A model generated the notes under the pieces. It did no database searches and was not told the DNA's origin. It saw nothing but the letters and a program-made list of their open reading frames with translations. A program made the translations under genes and the position numbers. A stretch of DNA of 64,000 nt from JASGDC01 sp047606545. GTDB lineage: Bacteria; Actinomycetota; Actinomycetes; Actinomycetales; Micrococcaceae. Shown here piece after piece: positions 34,278 to 41,907 of this stretch. The first letter of the stretch is position 1; every line of letters starts with the position of its first letter. The stretch spans positions 62,001-126,000 of the forward strand of contig JASGEI010000020.1 of assembly GCA_047606545.1 (NCBI GenBank), read 5' to 3'.

Positions 34278-36035
34278 TTATTTGCGACCTACGAACCAAC
34301 CACGTATTTTAGTAATTCGTTTTTCGATTTGCTCTTTCGTTGCCTGCGGTACTGCTGGACCACCTGAATATTCACGAAGCTTGTTATGAATTACACCATG
34401 AGGAGTTCCAGAACGTGCACTCCATGCAGATACCAACTTTGAGAGCTCAGAGCGTAACTCTTTTAATTTCTTATGCTCAGAAGCTGGTACGACCTTGCTT
34501 AGATGTTTTTGTTGCTCTTTTTGGTGCTTATGCAAAAGCTCTTTCACTTGCTCGGGTTCAAGTAATCCTGGAATACCAAGAAAGTCCATTTCTTCATCGG
34601 AACCAGACCAGGTATAAGTACCAAACTCACCACCATCAAAAATTGCTTTGTCGAAAGCCGCTTGTGAATCTAATGCCTTAAATTCTTCTTTGGTTAGCTC
34701 ATCGCTAGCTGATTCTTGCTTATTAGCAGCTTCAATTAAGGCATCTTCTAAACCTTCTTCACGACTTTTAGGATGCAGCACATGATTACGTTCTTTCTCC
34801 AATTCGTTGGCATGTACCAATAGATTAGGTACTGATGGCAAAAAAATTGAGGCTACTTCACCACGTCTGCGAGCACGTACATAACGACCAACTGCTTGGG
34901 CAAAAAACAAGGAAGTAGAAATACTGGTAGCGTAAACACCTACCATCAGTCGTGGAATATCAACACCTTCAGAAACCATACGTACTGCAACCATCCAAAG
35001 TTCATCGTTACCGCTGAAGTTTTCGATAGTGTCTTTAGCTTTTGCATCATCGGAAAGTACTAATACCGGCTTAACACCTGTTAGTTCTCTTACTAAATCT
35101 GCATAGGCTCTAGCATCATCATGGTTACTAGCGATAATTAATCCTGCAGCATCTATTACTGATTTTCGAACTTCTAATAATCTTTTATGCGCCGCTGTAA
35201 TAACTTGTTTCATCCAATTACCATTAGGATCAAGTGCAGTTCGCCATGCTTTTGCAGTTATATCCTTAGTAGCTGTCTCACCAAGATATGACTCCATCTC
35301 ATCACCTACACTATTGCGCCAACGAGTATGCCCAGAATAAGCATGAAAAATTACAGGTCGTACTACTTTGTCTTCTAATGCCTGCGAATATCCATACGAA
35401 TAATCAGCTCTAGAACGTGCAACTCCAGAGCTATCTTTTTCATAACGCACAAAAGGAATAACAGCATCATCTGAACGAAATGGTGTACCAGTTAAAGCTA
35501 ACCGTCGTTTTGCCCCATCAAAAGCTTCTAATACCGCTTCTCCCCATGAGCGAGCATCTCCGGCATGATGGATTTCATCAAAAATTACTAGTGTTTTGGC
35601 GTTTTCAGTTTTAGCACTATGCAATGCAGGTCTATTTGCTACTTGTGCATAAGTCACTGCAATACCAATGTATTGATGCCCATGAGCACCGTCTGAATTT
35701 TTAAAATTCGGATCTATCTTTAAATTTACGCGTGCGGCTGACTCTGCCCACTGATTTTTTAAGGGTTCAGTGGGAACTACAATAATAATACGATCAATAG
35801 TATTTCTATCAATTAGTTCTCTAGCTAAACGCAAAGCAAATGTAGTTTTACCAGCACCAGGAGTGGCCACAGCCATAAAATCTCTAGGCTCACTTTCAAA
35901 ATATTTTGTTAAAGCTTCTTGCTGCCAAGCACGTAACTTATCACTAGTACCCCAAGCGGCACGATGTGGGTATGCTGGGGTTAGCTTAGTGGGCTCATTA
36001 GTTTCAAAGAGAGAAAAGAGGTCTTCTTGAGTCAT
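34278..36035 (-). CDS. DEAD/DEAH box superfamily 2 helicase
   Basis: 585 residues. Q-tip/motif I ATPGAGKTTFALRLA (residues ~57-71), motif II DEIHHAG (~152-158), motif III LTGTPFRSDD, motif VI QAVGRYVRARR. Type-III-restriction/RecG-like ATPase core with an extra C-terminal ~120 residues ending near GWFVGRK. Single actinobacterial helicases of this kind are widespread but uncharacterised. No nuclease or methylase partner is adjacent, so a restriction role is unlikely. Confidence 0.88.
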   Translation of the reverse strand: MTQEDLFSLFETNEPTKLTPAYPHRAAWGTSDKLRAWQQEALTKYFESEPRDFMAVATPGAGKTTFALRLARELIDRNTIDRIIIVVPTEPLKNQWAESAARVNLKIDPNFKNSDGAHGHQYIGIAVTYAQVANRPALHSAKTENAKTLVIFDEIHHAGDARSWGEAVLEAFDGAKRRLALTGTPFRSDDAVIPFVRYEKDSSGVARSRADYSYGYSQALEDKVVRPVIFHAYSGHTRWRNSVGDEMESYLGETATKDITAKAWRTALDPNGNWMKQVITAAHKRLLEVRKSVIDAAGLIIASNHDDARAYADLVRELTGVKPVLVLSDDAKAKDTIENFSGNDELWMVAVRMVSEGVDIPRLMVGVYATSISTSLFFAQAVGRYVRARRRGEVASIFLPSVPNLLVHANELEKERNHVLHPKSREEGLEDALIEAANKQESASDELTKEEFKALDSQAAFDKAIFDGGEFGTYTWSGSDEEMDFLGIPGLLEPEQVKELLHKHQKEQQKHLSKVVPASEHKKLKELRSELSKLVSAWSARSGTPHGVIHNKLREYSGGPAVPQATKEQIEKRITKIRGWFVGRK

Positions 36036-36061
36036 ATCTTTTCTAGTTTACTAGCAAAAAA

Positions 36062-36748
36062 TTAAATTTGTAATTCTTCAGATTCTGGAAATTCTAATTG
36101 CTTTGTTTTAGTAGGCTGAAGACGTAATACATGCACTACGTCGTCTTTAGTAGCATCAGTTTCTGGATTAAATTCCTCTTCATCTCCATGTGGCACATAA
36201 AGCGAAAAAGTCTCAATTAGACCTTCTGTAGACAAGGTTACTTGTCCATAATAAGGACCTGGTTGTTGTGCTAGTGCACTTTGATCTAGCGCTTCACCTA
36301 ATCTTTTAGCCCATTTTACTGGAGCTTGTTCTTGGAAAACTTCTGGTTTAATGACTACTTGGAATTTATTTTCATTAACTTCTTTAGCTTCAGTAACTGC
36401 GTAAAGCCAAAATAATAACCAAATTTGTGAAGAAACAATACCTAAAGATTCAAAAGATACATAACCAATTTCATCTGAACTACTATGATCTTGACCTGGC
36501 TTTTCAATAATAACTTTCGTTACGTCTAAATAACTTAAAGTAACTTCCCGACTAGGAAGTCCCTTAGGGTTCGCTTTAACCACAGAAGTTTCAGCTACCA
36601 TTTGGCTTGCGTTGATGTCACAATAACCATGAGTAATATTTAGTGGACTCCCTGATACCACTGCATTAACTTCAAAGTAATAAATTGATTGGCGAATAGT
36701 CGCAAGTAGAGCTTCCCGAATTTTTTTGGTTTCATTCATACTTATCAC
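36062..36748 (-). CDS. Hypothetical protein
   Basis: 228 residues (GTG at 36748; ATG at 36739 is an alternative). I do not recognise a family. No signal peptide or clear membrane segment; the N-terminal half is beta-rich with alternating hydrophobic residues, the middle has a Trp-rich stretch SQIWLLFWLYAVTEA, and the C-terminus is acidic. It lies 26 bases upstream of the helicase gene on the same strand and may be co-transcribed with it. Confidence 0.7.
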   Translation of the reverse strand: MISMNETKKIREALLATIRQSIYYFEVNAVVSGSPLNITHGYCDINASQMVAETSVVKANPKGLPSREVTLSYLDVTKVIIEKPGQDHSSSDEIGYVSFESLGIVSSQIWLLFWLYAVTEAKEVNENKFQVVIKPEVFQEQAPVKWAKRLGEALDQSALAQQPGPYYGQVTLSTEGLIETFSLYVPHGDEEEFNPETDATKDDVVHVLRLQPTKTKQLEFPESEELQI

Positions 36749-36855
36749 TTTAGAACTAATAACTTATGCTGACTAGTCTTTAAGATAAAATCCCAATGAA
36801 AACCTTATAGTTATTAGCAAAATTGTAGCTTATCCTTGAAATAGGAGGAATTTAT

Positions 36856-37320
36856 ATGACTAAACTACAAGTTGGAGATCCAGCTCCAGAATTTACTGCC
36901 CTTGATACCCACAATAACGAAGTTTCACTTAGCGATTTCAAAGGTGGAAAAGTTGTAATCTACTTTTACCCTAAAGCTATGACTCCTGGCTGCACCAAAG
37001 AAGCTTGTGACTTCCGCGATAATCTAGAAGCATTCAAAGACAGCGGATATAAGGTAATCGGTATTTCACCAGATGCACCAGAAAAGCTCGAAAAGTTTGA
37101 AGAAAAGAAAGAACTACCTTTCACGTTACTTTCTGATGAAGATAAAACTATCGCTACTTCTTATGGCGCATTCGGTGAAAAGAAAAACTATGGCAAAATT
37201 TTCCAAGGTATCATTCGTTCTACTTTCGTAATTGACGAATACGGTAAAATTGCCCTTGCAAAATATAATGTTCGCGCTACAGGTCATGTAGCTCGGATCA
37301 TGAAAGAACTAAATATTTAA
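36856..37320 (+). CDS. bcp: Thiol peroxidase, Bcp/PrxQ peroxiredoxin
   Basis: 154 residues. Reduces hydroperoxides with electrons from thioredoxin. Peroxidatic and resolving Cys are in AMTPGCTKEACDFRD (C-x4-C, the Bcp type). Start follows a GGAGG ribosome site. Monocistronic. Confidence 0.95.
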   Translation: MTKLQVGDPAPEFTALDTHNNEVSLSDFKGGKVVIYFYPKAMTPGCTKEACDFRDNLEAFKDSGYKVIGISPDAPEKLEKFEEKKELPFTLLSDEDKTIATSYGAFGEKKNYGKIFQGIIRSTFVIDEYGKIALAKYNVRATGHVARIMKELNI

Positions 37321-37390
37321 CATTTTAAAATCTAACCCGAGACTTTAAAGGTGATACAGTACCCACTCAAATTATAGATATATAAGATAG

Positions 37391-37450
37391 CGCATACATT
37401 TTTCCTATTTGTACACAAAATTCCATATGAAAATGAGAAAAATGTATGTG
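37391..37450 (-). repeat. 60-bp hairpin repeat, copy B
   Basis: Outer arms CATACATTTTTC (37393-37404) and GAAAAATGTATG (37437-37448), inner pairing ATGGAA/TTTTGT on the minus strand using G·U pairs. About 70% identical to the element at 61843-61902 over its full length. Confidence 0.65.
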
Positions 37451-37550
37451 TTGTTTTATCCCGTCATTCTCTATTGTTTAGGGAGTTATTCTTCCACATT
37501 GTCGCCTAAAATTATATTTGTAAGTGCTTCTGATGTCAATCACTAATTTC

Positions 37551-37879
37551 AATTCATTGTTTACTGGTAAAATGTAGGTACAAAATTTGATAAATACCAT
37601 AAGTTAGTTTCGGGTCGTAGTTTTTTGTCTTTTTTCTTCAGAAAAACTTTATCCCACTGGTCTGCGAGTTTCTTTTCTGCTTCATATTTTAAACCATGGC
37701 ATTAAAGAAGCAGCCAAACCATCAACCCAGAACACTACCAAATAAAACCCAAAGTTCAGACAACTAAAACCAAACGAATAGGCTCAAAATACCTAGACAA
37801 TCAAGTAGAAAAACAGGAACCACCTGGCTCAACCTCTACCAATAACACACCCGACCCATCCACTATTTATGGCCTATAA
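37551..37879. other. Intergenic stretch with two short orphan reading frames
   Basis: Most of 37321-37926 has no convincing gene. Two startless open stretches are seen: minus strand ~37551-37701 (encodes ...YEAEKKLADQWDKVFLKKK..., ending FVPTFYQ) and plus strand 37706-37879 (ends EPPGSTSTNNTPDPSTIYGL). Their amino-acid makeup looks protein-like, so they may be ends of decayed genes. No family recognised. Confidence 0.3.
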
Positions 37880-37926
37880 GTCTGATTTTGGCTAAGTTAA
37901 AGTAGTTTTAGTTTCAGGTATTTTCA

Positions 37927-38075
37927 GGTATTTTTATGCTGGCTTACGTGAATAAGCGTGTAATGGTCAAGAATTTTCTCACTCTGACGTTTGCTTTTAG
38001 AGTTAGAACTCGCAATGAGTTCAAGCGCAGAATGTCTGTGTATTATCACTCTGCTAACACCACTGACTAGTTTTT
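37927..38075 (-). pseudogene. Decayed tnpB 3' end (relic 1)
   Basis: The minus strand encodes VSRVIIHRHSALELIASSNS followed by KSKRQSEKILDHY, which aligns with ASRVIKGRRSIPELIASSNS and TSRFQRKKTLDYL of the intact TnpB (residues ~416-448). Upstream zinc-finger and RuvC parts are missing, and a stop follows soon after. A truncated copy of a related, not identical, tnpB. Confidence 0.75.
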
Positions 38076-38133
38076 CTCCCATGGATACTTCATATACGTG
38101 GGTTAGTGTAAGCTCTATAATGCTACATAGGTT

Positions 38134-38682
38134 TTATGCTGCGTGTTGTGTTATTGTGATTGTACCGTCAGTTGTGACTGTTGAAGTTATTGAGGTAGCA
38201 CTTGTGGTTAAAGTGAGGTCTTTGGATTGCTGAGTGGTGCCAGGACCAAATAAGTAAGTAGTAGATGTTTTGACCATTGGTACTAGTAGTTGTTCGTTTG
38301 CACCGATGCTTATTGTACCAAGAGCTCGCCTGATTCTAACTAATCCACTAACAACTGCAGCACTTCCCGCTACTCCGTTAATGGTGAAATTCCCATTATT
38401 GGAAAGTGGAGTACTCCAGACCTCAGTAAAAGCATAGAGAGAACTACTTGAGAAACATTGTGTTGAAGATTTATTAGTAATTGCTAGATAACTTGTTGTG
38501 GAATCAGCAATAATCTGGACACTGTAAGTAAGGATACTAGCATCGCTAACAGTGTTTTCTGTTGTACATTCAACGGTAGATGCTGCCATAGCAGGTGTAG
38601 TTACTGCTGCTGCGATAGCCGGCACACTCCACGCTGCAGTCTTAGTTACATGACGTCTAGATAATTCTTTTTCTGAACTCAC
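38134..38682 (-). CDS. Small exported protein with twin-arginine signal
   Basis: 182 residues. SRRHVTK at 8-14 and a hydrophobic AAWSVPAIAAAVTTPAMA before a probable cleavage near residue 33-34, very similar to the signal of the RCC1 protein at 4302-5900. The mature part (~148 residues) is Thr/Ser-rich, beta-like, with Cys 39 and one at ~76, and no anchor. Family unknown. Its promoter would lie in 38683-38812, directly beside the insertion sequence. Confidence 0.75.
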   Translation of the reverse strand: MSSEKELSRRHVTKTAAWSVPAIAAAVTTPAMAASTVECTTENTVSDASILTYSVQIIADSTTSYLAITNKSSTQCFSSSSLYAFTEVWSTPLSNNGNFTINGVAGSAAVVSGLVRIRRALGTISIGANEQLLVPMVKTSTTYLFGPGTTQQSKDLTLTTSATSITSTVTTDGTITITQHAA

Positions 38683-38812
38683 TTAAAACCCTCTTTAACA
38701 CTCAAGTTCTACATAAAATAGAACATTTTTATAGTTTTAACAACTATAAATTAGTTAGTAGGGATATTCAAGCCTTCATGATGGGTTTTGTATGCGGGGA
38801 TAAATAACTCTT

Positions 38813-38835
38813 GGGAATTATATACTTGCTGGACA
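38813..38835 (+). repeat. Left terminal inverted repeat of the IS1595-tnpB element
   Basis: 23 bases identical in reverse complement to 41462-41484. Preceded by the target duplicate TAACTCTT at 38805-38812. Confidence 0.95.
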
Positions 38836-38960
38836 AACCAGTTAGCATATTTTAGTTGCACCCACAGTATTACTACCATAAGTAGAACTTAGCCTATTCT
38901 TATAAGGCGTAATGGTCGCTTGACTAAACGAATAACCAAATCTAGCTAGAAATTGGTTAT
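38813..38960 (-). ncRNA. Candidate omega-RNA (guide RNA) scaffold at the tnpB 3' end
   Basis: Inferred, not demonstrated. On the minus strand the last ~120 bases of tnpB plus the 29 bases to the element end would form the scaffold, as in IS605 elements. Part of it (38889-38903, core AAGAATAGGCTAAGT on minus) is conserved in the relic at 41749-41830. The guide would be read from the flank: AAGAGTTATTTATCCCCGCA. Confidence 0.4.
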
Positions 38961-40305
38961 CTAAGTAATCAAGAGTTTTCTTACGCTGAAATCGACTTGT
39001 AGAGTTTGAACTAGCGATAAGTTCAGGAATAGAACGTCTACCCTTTATTACTCTACTAGCGTTAGTATCAGCATTAAGTCTATATCCACAATGCAAGCAC
39101 TTAAATCTTGCTTGTGTTGGTCTATTTTTCTTGTCAATGTAACCGCAACGGTTACATTCTTGGCTAGTGTATTCAGGCTTAACTTCGGTAACAGTTATGC
39201 CTTGTGTATCTGTTAAGTCTTTAAGTTTACTATTCAAAACTGCTCTACCACTTTTACTGATGATACGGTTAAGCCTTTTAGAGAACTTAGATGAGCGGAA
39301 GTCTAGTTTCTCAACAGTCAAACTGCGAATATCAGTGTCTGCTATGCGGTTAAGAATACGGTTTACTTCTGTTTTAATGTATCCACGTATATGTTTAGTT
39401 AAATCACGGTAACGTTTTGATGTGCTTAATCGTAGTCTTCGCCTTTGTAAGCCTTTAGCACATTCGGTTAGTATCTTATCTAGCTTGGCTAGGTTATCGT
39501 AGAATGTTTGTCCGTACTGGTGTCCGTTACTATCAGTTAGTAGGTTCACTAACCCCCAGTCTAAGCCAATATCCTTGCCTGTTTCACGCTTTTCCACGCT
39601 CTTAGTCTTAGTGAACACAGTAGCAGTCATATTTTCCATGTTCAGCTGGATACCGTCTAAGATTTTATCAACGTGCTTGGACTTAGCTAGAAAATGCTCA
39701 TTATCTGTTAATGGTACGATTAGACGATGTCTGATACCAGCCTTTTTCTTAATGTCATCTGGTAGTGAGATGTGAGCAAAATACTTAAAACCTGTAGCAG
39801 TCTTAGTTCGTTGTATTTTACAGATGTTTTCAGTGAGCTTAATTGTGTTAGTGTTCTTTAAGCCTGGGAATGAGATTTTACCAGCTTTAACTAGCTGAAA
39901 CACAATACTTTTAAGCGTGGGGTTAGTAAACCATTCATTGCGTAGATTAGCTTTATAAAGCTCTACACGCCCCTCATTAGATAGAACCTTGATGTCATAA
40001 ATTTCACGGCGTACTGCCTTAATCAGCAAAGCTGTAAAAGACTTGTATGTTTCCATAGCTTGAAACTGCACAGCCTGATACATAGCATGAGTTAGACCAG
40101 TAAATTCATAGAGTTCAGGCACATCAACCTGTTTAAGTTTCTGTAAAGCCACCTTTTGCCCTGTACAAAACTTATACTCATACCTTGTTAGAAACCAGTC
40201 CAGAGCTTTAGAGTAACGGTCAGCATAGTCAATGAGCATAGCAATCTTACCAGCGTTAATGTTCTTAATGCTGTGTGGGTAAGCTCTAACCACCGTATTA
40301 CTCAT
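38842..40305 (-). CDS. tnpB: TnpB RNA-guided endonuclease homologue
   Basis: 487 residues. The RuvC nuclease acids are all present: D249 in IGLDWG, E332 in LTVEKLDF, D413 in NADTNAS. The zinc ribbon is C384-x2-C387 and C403-x2-C406. The N-terminal ~160 residues correspond to the OrfB_IS605 helix-turn-helix/WED region. TnpB enzymes cut DNA guided by an RNA made from the 3' end of the element. The last ~70 residues, rich in Ser/Thr/Lys, lie where the guide RNA scaffold would be encoded. It is longer than the usual ~400 residues. It follows the transposase gene by 21 bases, so they are probably co-transcribed. Confidence 0.92.
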   Translation of the reverse strand: MSNTVVRAYPHSIKNINAGKIAMLIDYADRYSKALDWFLTRYEYKFCTGQKVALQKLKQVDVPELYEFTGLTHAMYQAVQFQAMETYKSFTALLIKAVRREIYDIKVLSNEGRVELYKANLRNEWFTNPTLKSIVFQLVKAGKISFPGLKNTNTIKLTENICKIQRTKTATGFKYFAHISLPDDIKKKAGIRHRLIVPLTDNEHFLAKSKHVDKILDGIQLNMENMTATVFTKTKSVEKRETGKDIGLDWGLVNLLTDSNGHQYGQTFYDNLAKLDKILTECAKGLQRRRLRLSTSKRYRDLTKHIRGYIKTEVNRILNRIADTDIRSLTVEKLDFRSSKFSKRLNRIISKSGRAVLNSKLKDLTDTQGITVTEVKPEYTSQECNRCGYIDKKNRPTQARFKCLHCGYRLNADTNASRVIKGRRSIPELIASSNSTSRFQRKKTLDYLDNQFLARFGYSFSQATITPYKNRLSSTYGSNTVGATKIC

Positions 40306-40326
40306 TGCCTTACTTCTTTCGTTTTC

Positions 40327-41421
40327 TTAGTTTGATTGACCGTATTTTTCTTGGAAAAGTCTATCTATAAGTAGCTCTTTAGCTTGTTTCCCACTTTTGA
40401 AACCTGTCTTGTTCATGGCATTTTCAAGCATTTCTAAGGCTTGTCCTGAAAGTACAAAGCTAATAGTTTTACTTTGTGGCTTAACAGCTGGTTCTCCAGC
40501 TAGATTGTTAATAAAATCGTCATCTTGCCATTGACAGCTCATTAAATCATCATCTCGACCTTGATTAAACCTGTACTCAACTTCATTAACGTATGTTTGT
40601 GTATGCTTTGAAGTAAACCAATGATAAACGCCATAGAAACCACGTTTAACTATTGCCCACACGCTCTCAATCTCATTAGTGCTAACAACACCATTAACAT
40701 ACTCACGTGCTGAATGATTAACTACATAATGTTCTTTAACTACTTTGCCTTTAGCACTAAGATAACCACGCCAGTCATCACTCATAAGAGTTGCATTATA
40801 ATCAACATGTTTCTTTATCTCTTTATGAAGTGTTGGCTTTGAAACATCAGAAACTACCTGTAATTTAACTTTGCCGTTGCGTTGCTTAAAGCCTACAACG
40901 CTAGTCTTTTCAACTTTTCCACCACGACCATTGTTACGTTTTTTATCTTTGTGCCTATTCTTTTCCTTGCCACCGATAAAGGCTTCATCAACCTCGACAA
41001 TGCCGTCAAGCAACGTCTTAAACTCACTCACACACGCATAACGTAACCGTTGCAATAAAAACCATGAACTCTTTTGTGTAATACCAAGTACCTTGCCTAG
41101 CTGGATACTTGATATACCTTTGCGACTTGTAGTGAAAAGATACATTGCTAACAGCCACTTATTAAGTGGAATATGAGAACTCTCTAACATTGTGCCTGTA
41201 CGGATAGAAAATGTACCTTTATACTCTAAACAACGATAAAAGCCAGCAGTTTTAACAGAAACACGATTAACAGCACCACATTTAAGGCAGTCCGTAGGTC
41301 TACCACCAAAACGCACCACCTCGAAATACTTAAGAGCCTTACTAACAGTAGGAAACTCTTGGTAGAACTCGTCTAAACTCATCTGTTTCATACTAATCAA
41401 GGTAAACGCTACCACTGACAA
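40327..41421 (-). CDS. IS1595 family (ISXO2-like) DDE transposase
   Basis: 364 residues. N-terminal zinc ribbon CLKCG and YRC (fourth ligand replaced by Tyr), the helix-turn-helix region STSRKGISSIQLGKVLGITQK, then the ISXO2-like catalytic domain: D145 in IVEVDEAFIGG, D215/D216 in LMSDDWRGY, E252 in NEIESVWAIVKRGFYG. Residues ~310-364 form an extra tail (SFVLSGQALEMLENAMNKTG) resembling a ribbon-helix-helix segment. TTG at 41421 opens the frame; ATG at residues 11 or 14 may be the real start. It should move the whole element between the two inverted repeats. Confidence 0.93.
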   Translation of the reverse strand: MSVVAFTLISMKQMSLDEFYQEFPTVSKALKYFEVVRFGGRPTDCLKCGAVNRVSVKTAGFYRCLEYKGTFSIRTGTMLESSHIPLNKWLLAMYLFTTSRKGISSIQLGKVLGITQKSSWFLLQRLRYACVSEFKTLLDGIVEVDEAFIGGKEKNRHKDKKRNNGRGGKVEKTSVVGFKQRNGKVKLQVVSDVSKPTLHKEIKKHVDYNATLMSDDWRGYLSAKGKVVKEHYVVNHSAREYVNGVVSTNEIESVWAIVKRGFYGVYHWFTSKHTQTYVNEVEYRFNQGRDDDLMSCQWQDDDFINNLAGEPAVKPQSKTISFVLSGQALEMLENAMNKTGFKSGKQAKELLIDRLFQEKYGQSN

Positions 41422-41461
41422 AAAACTACATCACAGTATTTACAAGGGTTCTAAGGCATTA

Positions 41462-41484
41462 TGTCCAGCAAGTATATAATTCCC
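41462..41484 (-). repeat. Right terminal inverted repeat of the IS1595-tnpB element
   Basis: 23 bases identical in reverse complement to 38813-38835. Followed by the second target duplicate TAACTCTT at 41485-41492. Confidence 0.95.
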
Positions 41485-41529
41485 TAACTCTTTTATTCTG
41501 GGGTTGGAATTAACGTGAAACAAATTCAA

Positions 41530-41559
41530 TTGGCAATTTTAAATTAAATGTTGTATAGT
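41530..41559 (+). promoter_or_regulatory. Promoter of tRNA-Leu
   Basis: TTGGCA (41530-41535), 18-base spacer, TATAGT (41554-41559), about 23 bases before the mature tRNA start. Confidence 0.65.
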
Positions 41560-41582
41560 AATCAATGTTGTTAGTTCAACAT

Positions 41583-41664
41583 GGGCCTGTGGTGAAATTG
41601 GTATACACGCTAGATTTAGGTTCTAGTGCTTTACGGCGTGAGAGTTCGAGTCTCTCCAGGCCCA
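41583..41664 (+). tRNA. tRNA-Leu (anticodon TAG)
   Basis: Acceptor GGGCCTG pairs with CAGGCCC, anticodon stem CTAGA/TCTAG holds the loop with TAG, a long variable arm (GTGCTTTACGGCGT) marks class II tRNA, and the T loop is GTTCGAGTC. CCA is not encoded. Reads CUA and, by wobble, other CUN codons. Confidence 0.95.
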
Positions 41665-41678
41665 CAAACTCTATTACT

Positions 41679-41720
41679 AAGTTCCCTTATTTCTCTAAGT
41701 GAGAATAAGGGAACTTTTTT
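41679..41720 (+). terminator. Terminator after tRNA-Leu
   Basis: Arms AAGTTCCCTTATT and AATAAGGGAACTT, 13 perfect pairs, 12-base loop, then a T run. Confidence 0.95.
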
Positions 41721-41748
41721 ATAAAATACTGTGTACCTGAATATCTGT

Positions 41749-41862
41749 TTTCTAGCTAGAAATAGCTAGATTTTAGTCAAGCTACTAGTACGCCTCCCAA
41801 GAATAGGCTAAGTCCTCACGTCGGAAGAGTTAAGATTATATTTTCAATTAGCTGAGTCGCTT
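41749..41862 (+). pseudogene. Decayed tnpB 3' end (relic 2), guide-scaffold-like
   Basis: 41749-41760 TTTCTAGCTAGA and 41772-41816 match the 3' end of the intact tnpB (about 37 of 45 bases in the second block, including the 15-bp AAGAATAGGCTAAGT). Translated, the second block reads FSQATSTPPKNRLS against FSQATITPYKNRLS. A one-base spacing change before it breaks the frame. No upstream tnpB part remains, so either a relic or a solo guide-RNA gene. Confidence 0.7.
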
Positions 41863-41907
41863 CACTAATACTTGTGGATAGCCGTGGACTGTAGTTTTCT
41901 AGCTAAA

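Larger units (their letters stand above)
38813..41484 (-). mobile_element. IS1595-family insertion sequence carrying tnpB (2672 bp)
   Basis: Perfect 23-bp terminal inverted repeats at 38813-38835 and 41462-41484, beginning GGGAATTATATACTTGCT inward from each end. They are flanked by a perfect 8-bp direct repeat TAACTCTT (38805-38812 and 41485-41492), the duplication size of IS1595. Inside, both on the minus strand, are a DDE transposase of the IS1595 (ISXO2-like) family and, 21 bases after it, an intact tnpB. The tnpB stop lies only 29 bases from the left end. Intact ends, intact genes and an identical duplication suggest recent insertion. It lies ~100 bp from tRNA-Leu. Confidence 0.93.

Noticed and set aside
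34278..36748. Restriction or defence island built on the DEAD-box helicase
   Set aside because: No methyltransferase, nuclease or other defence gene adjoins it; the helicase is of a kind common as a single gene in actinobacteria.
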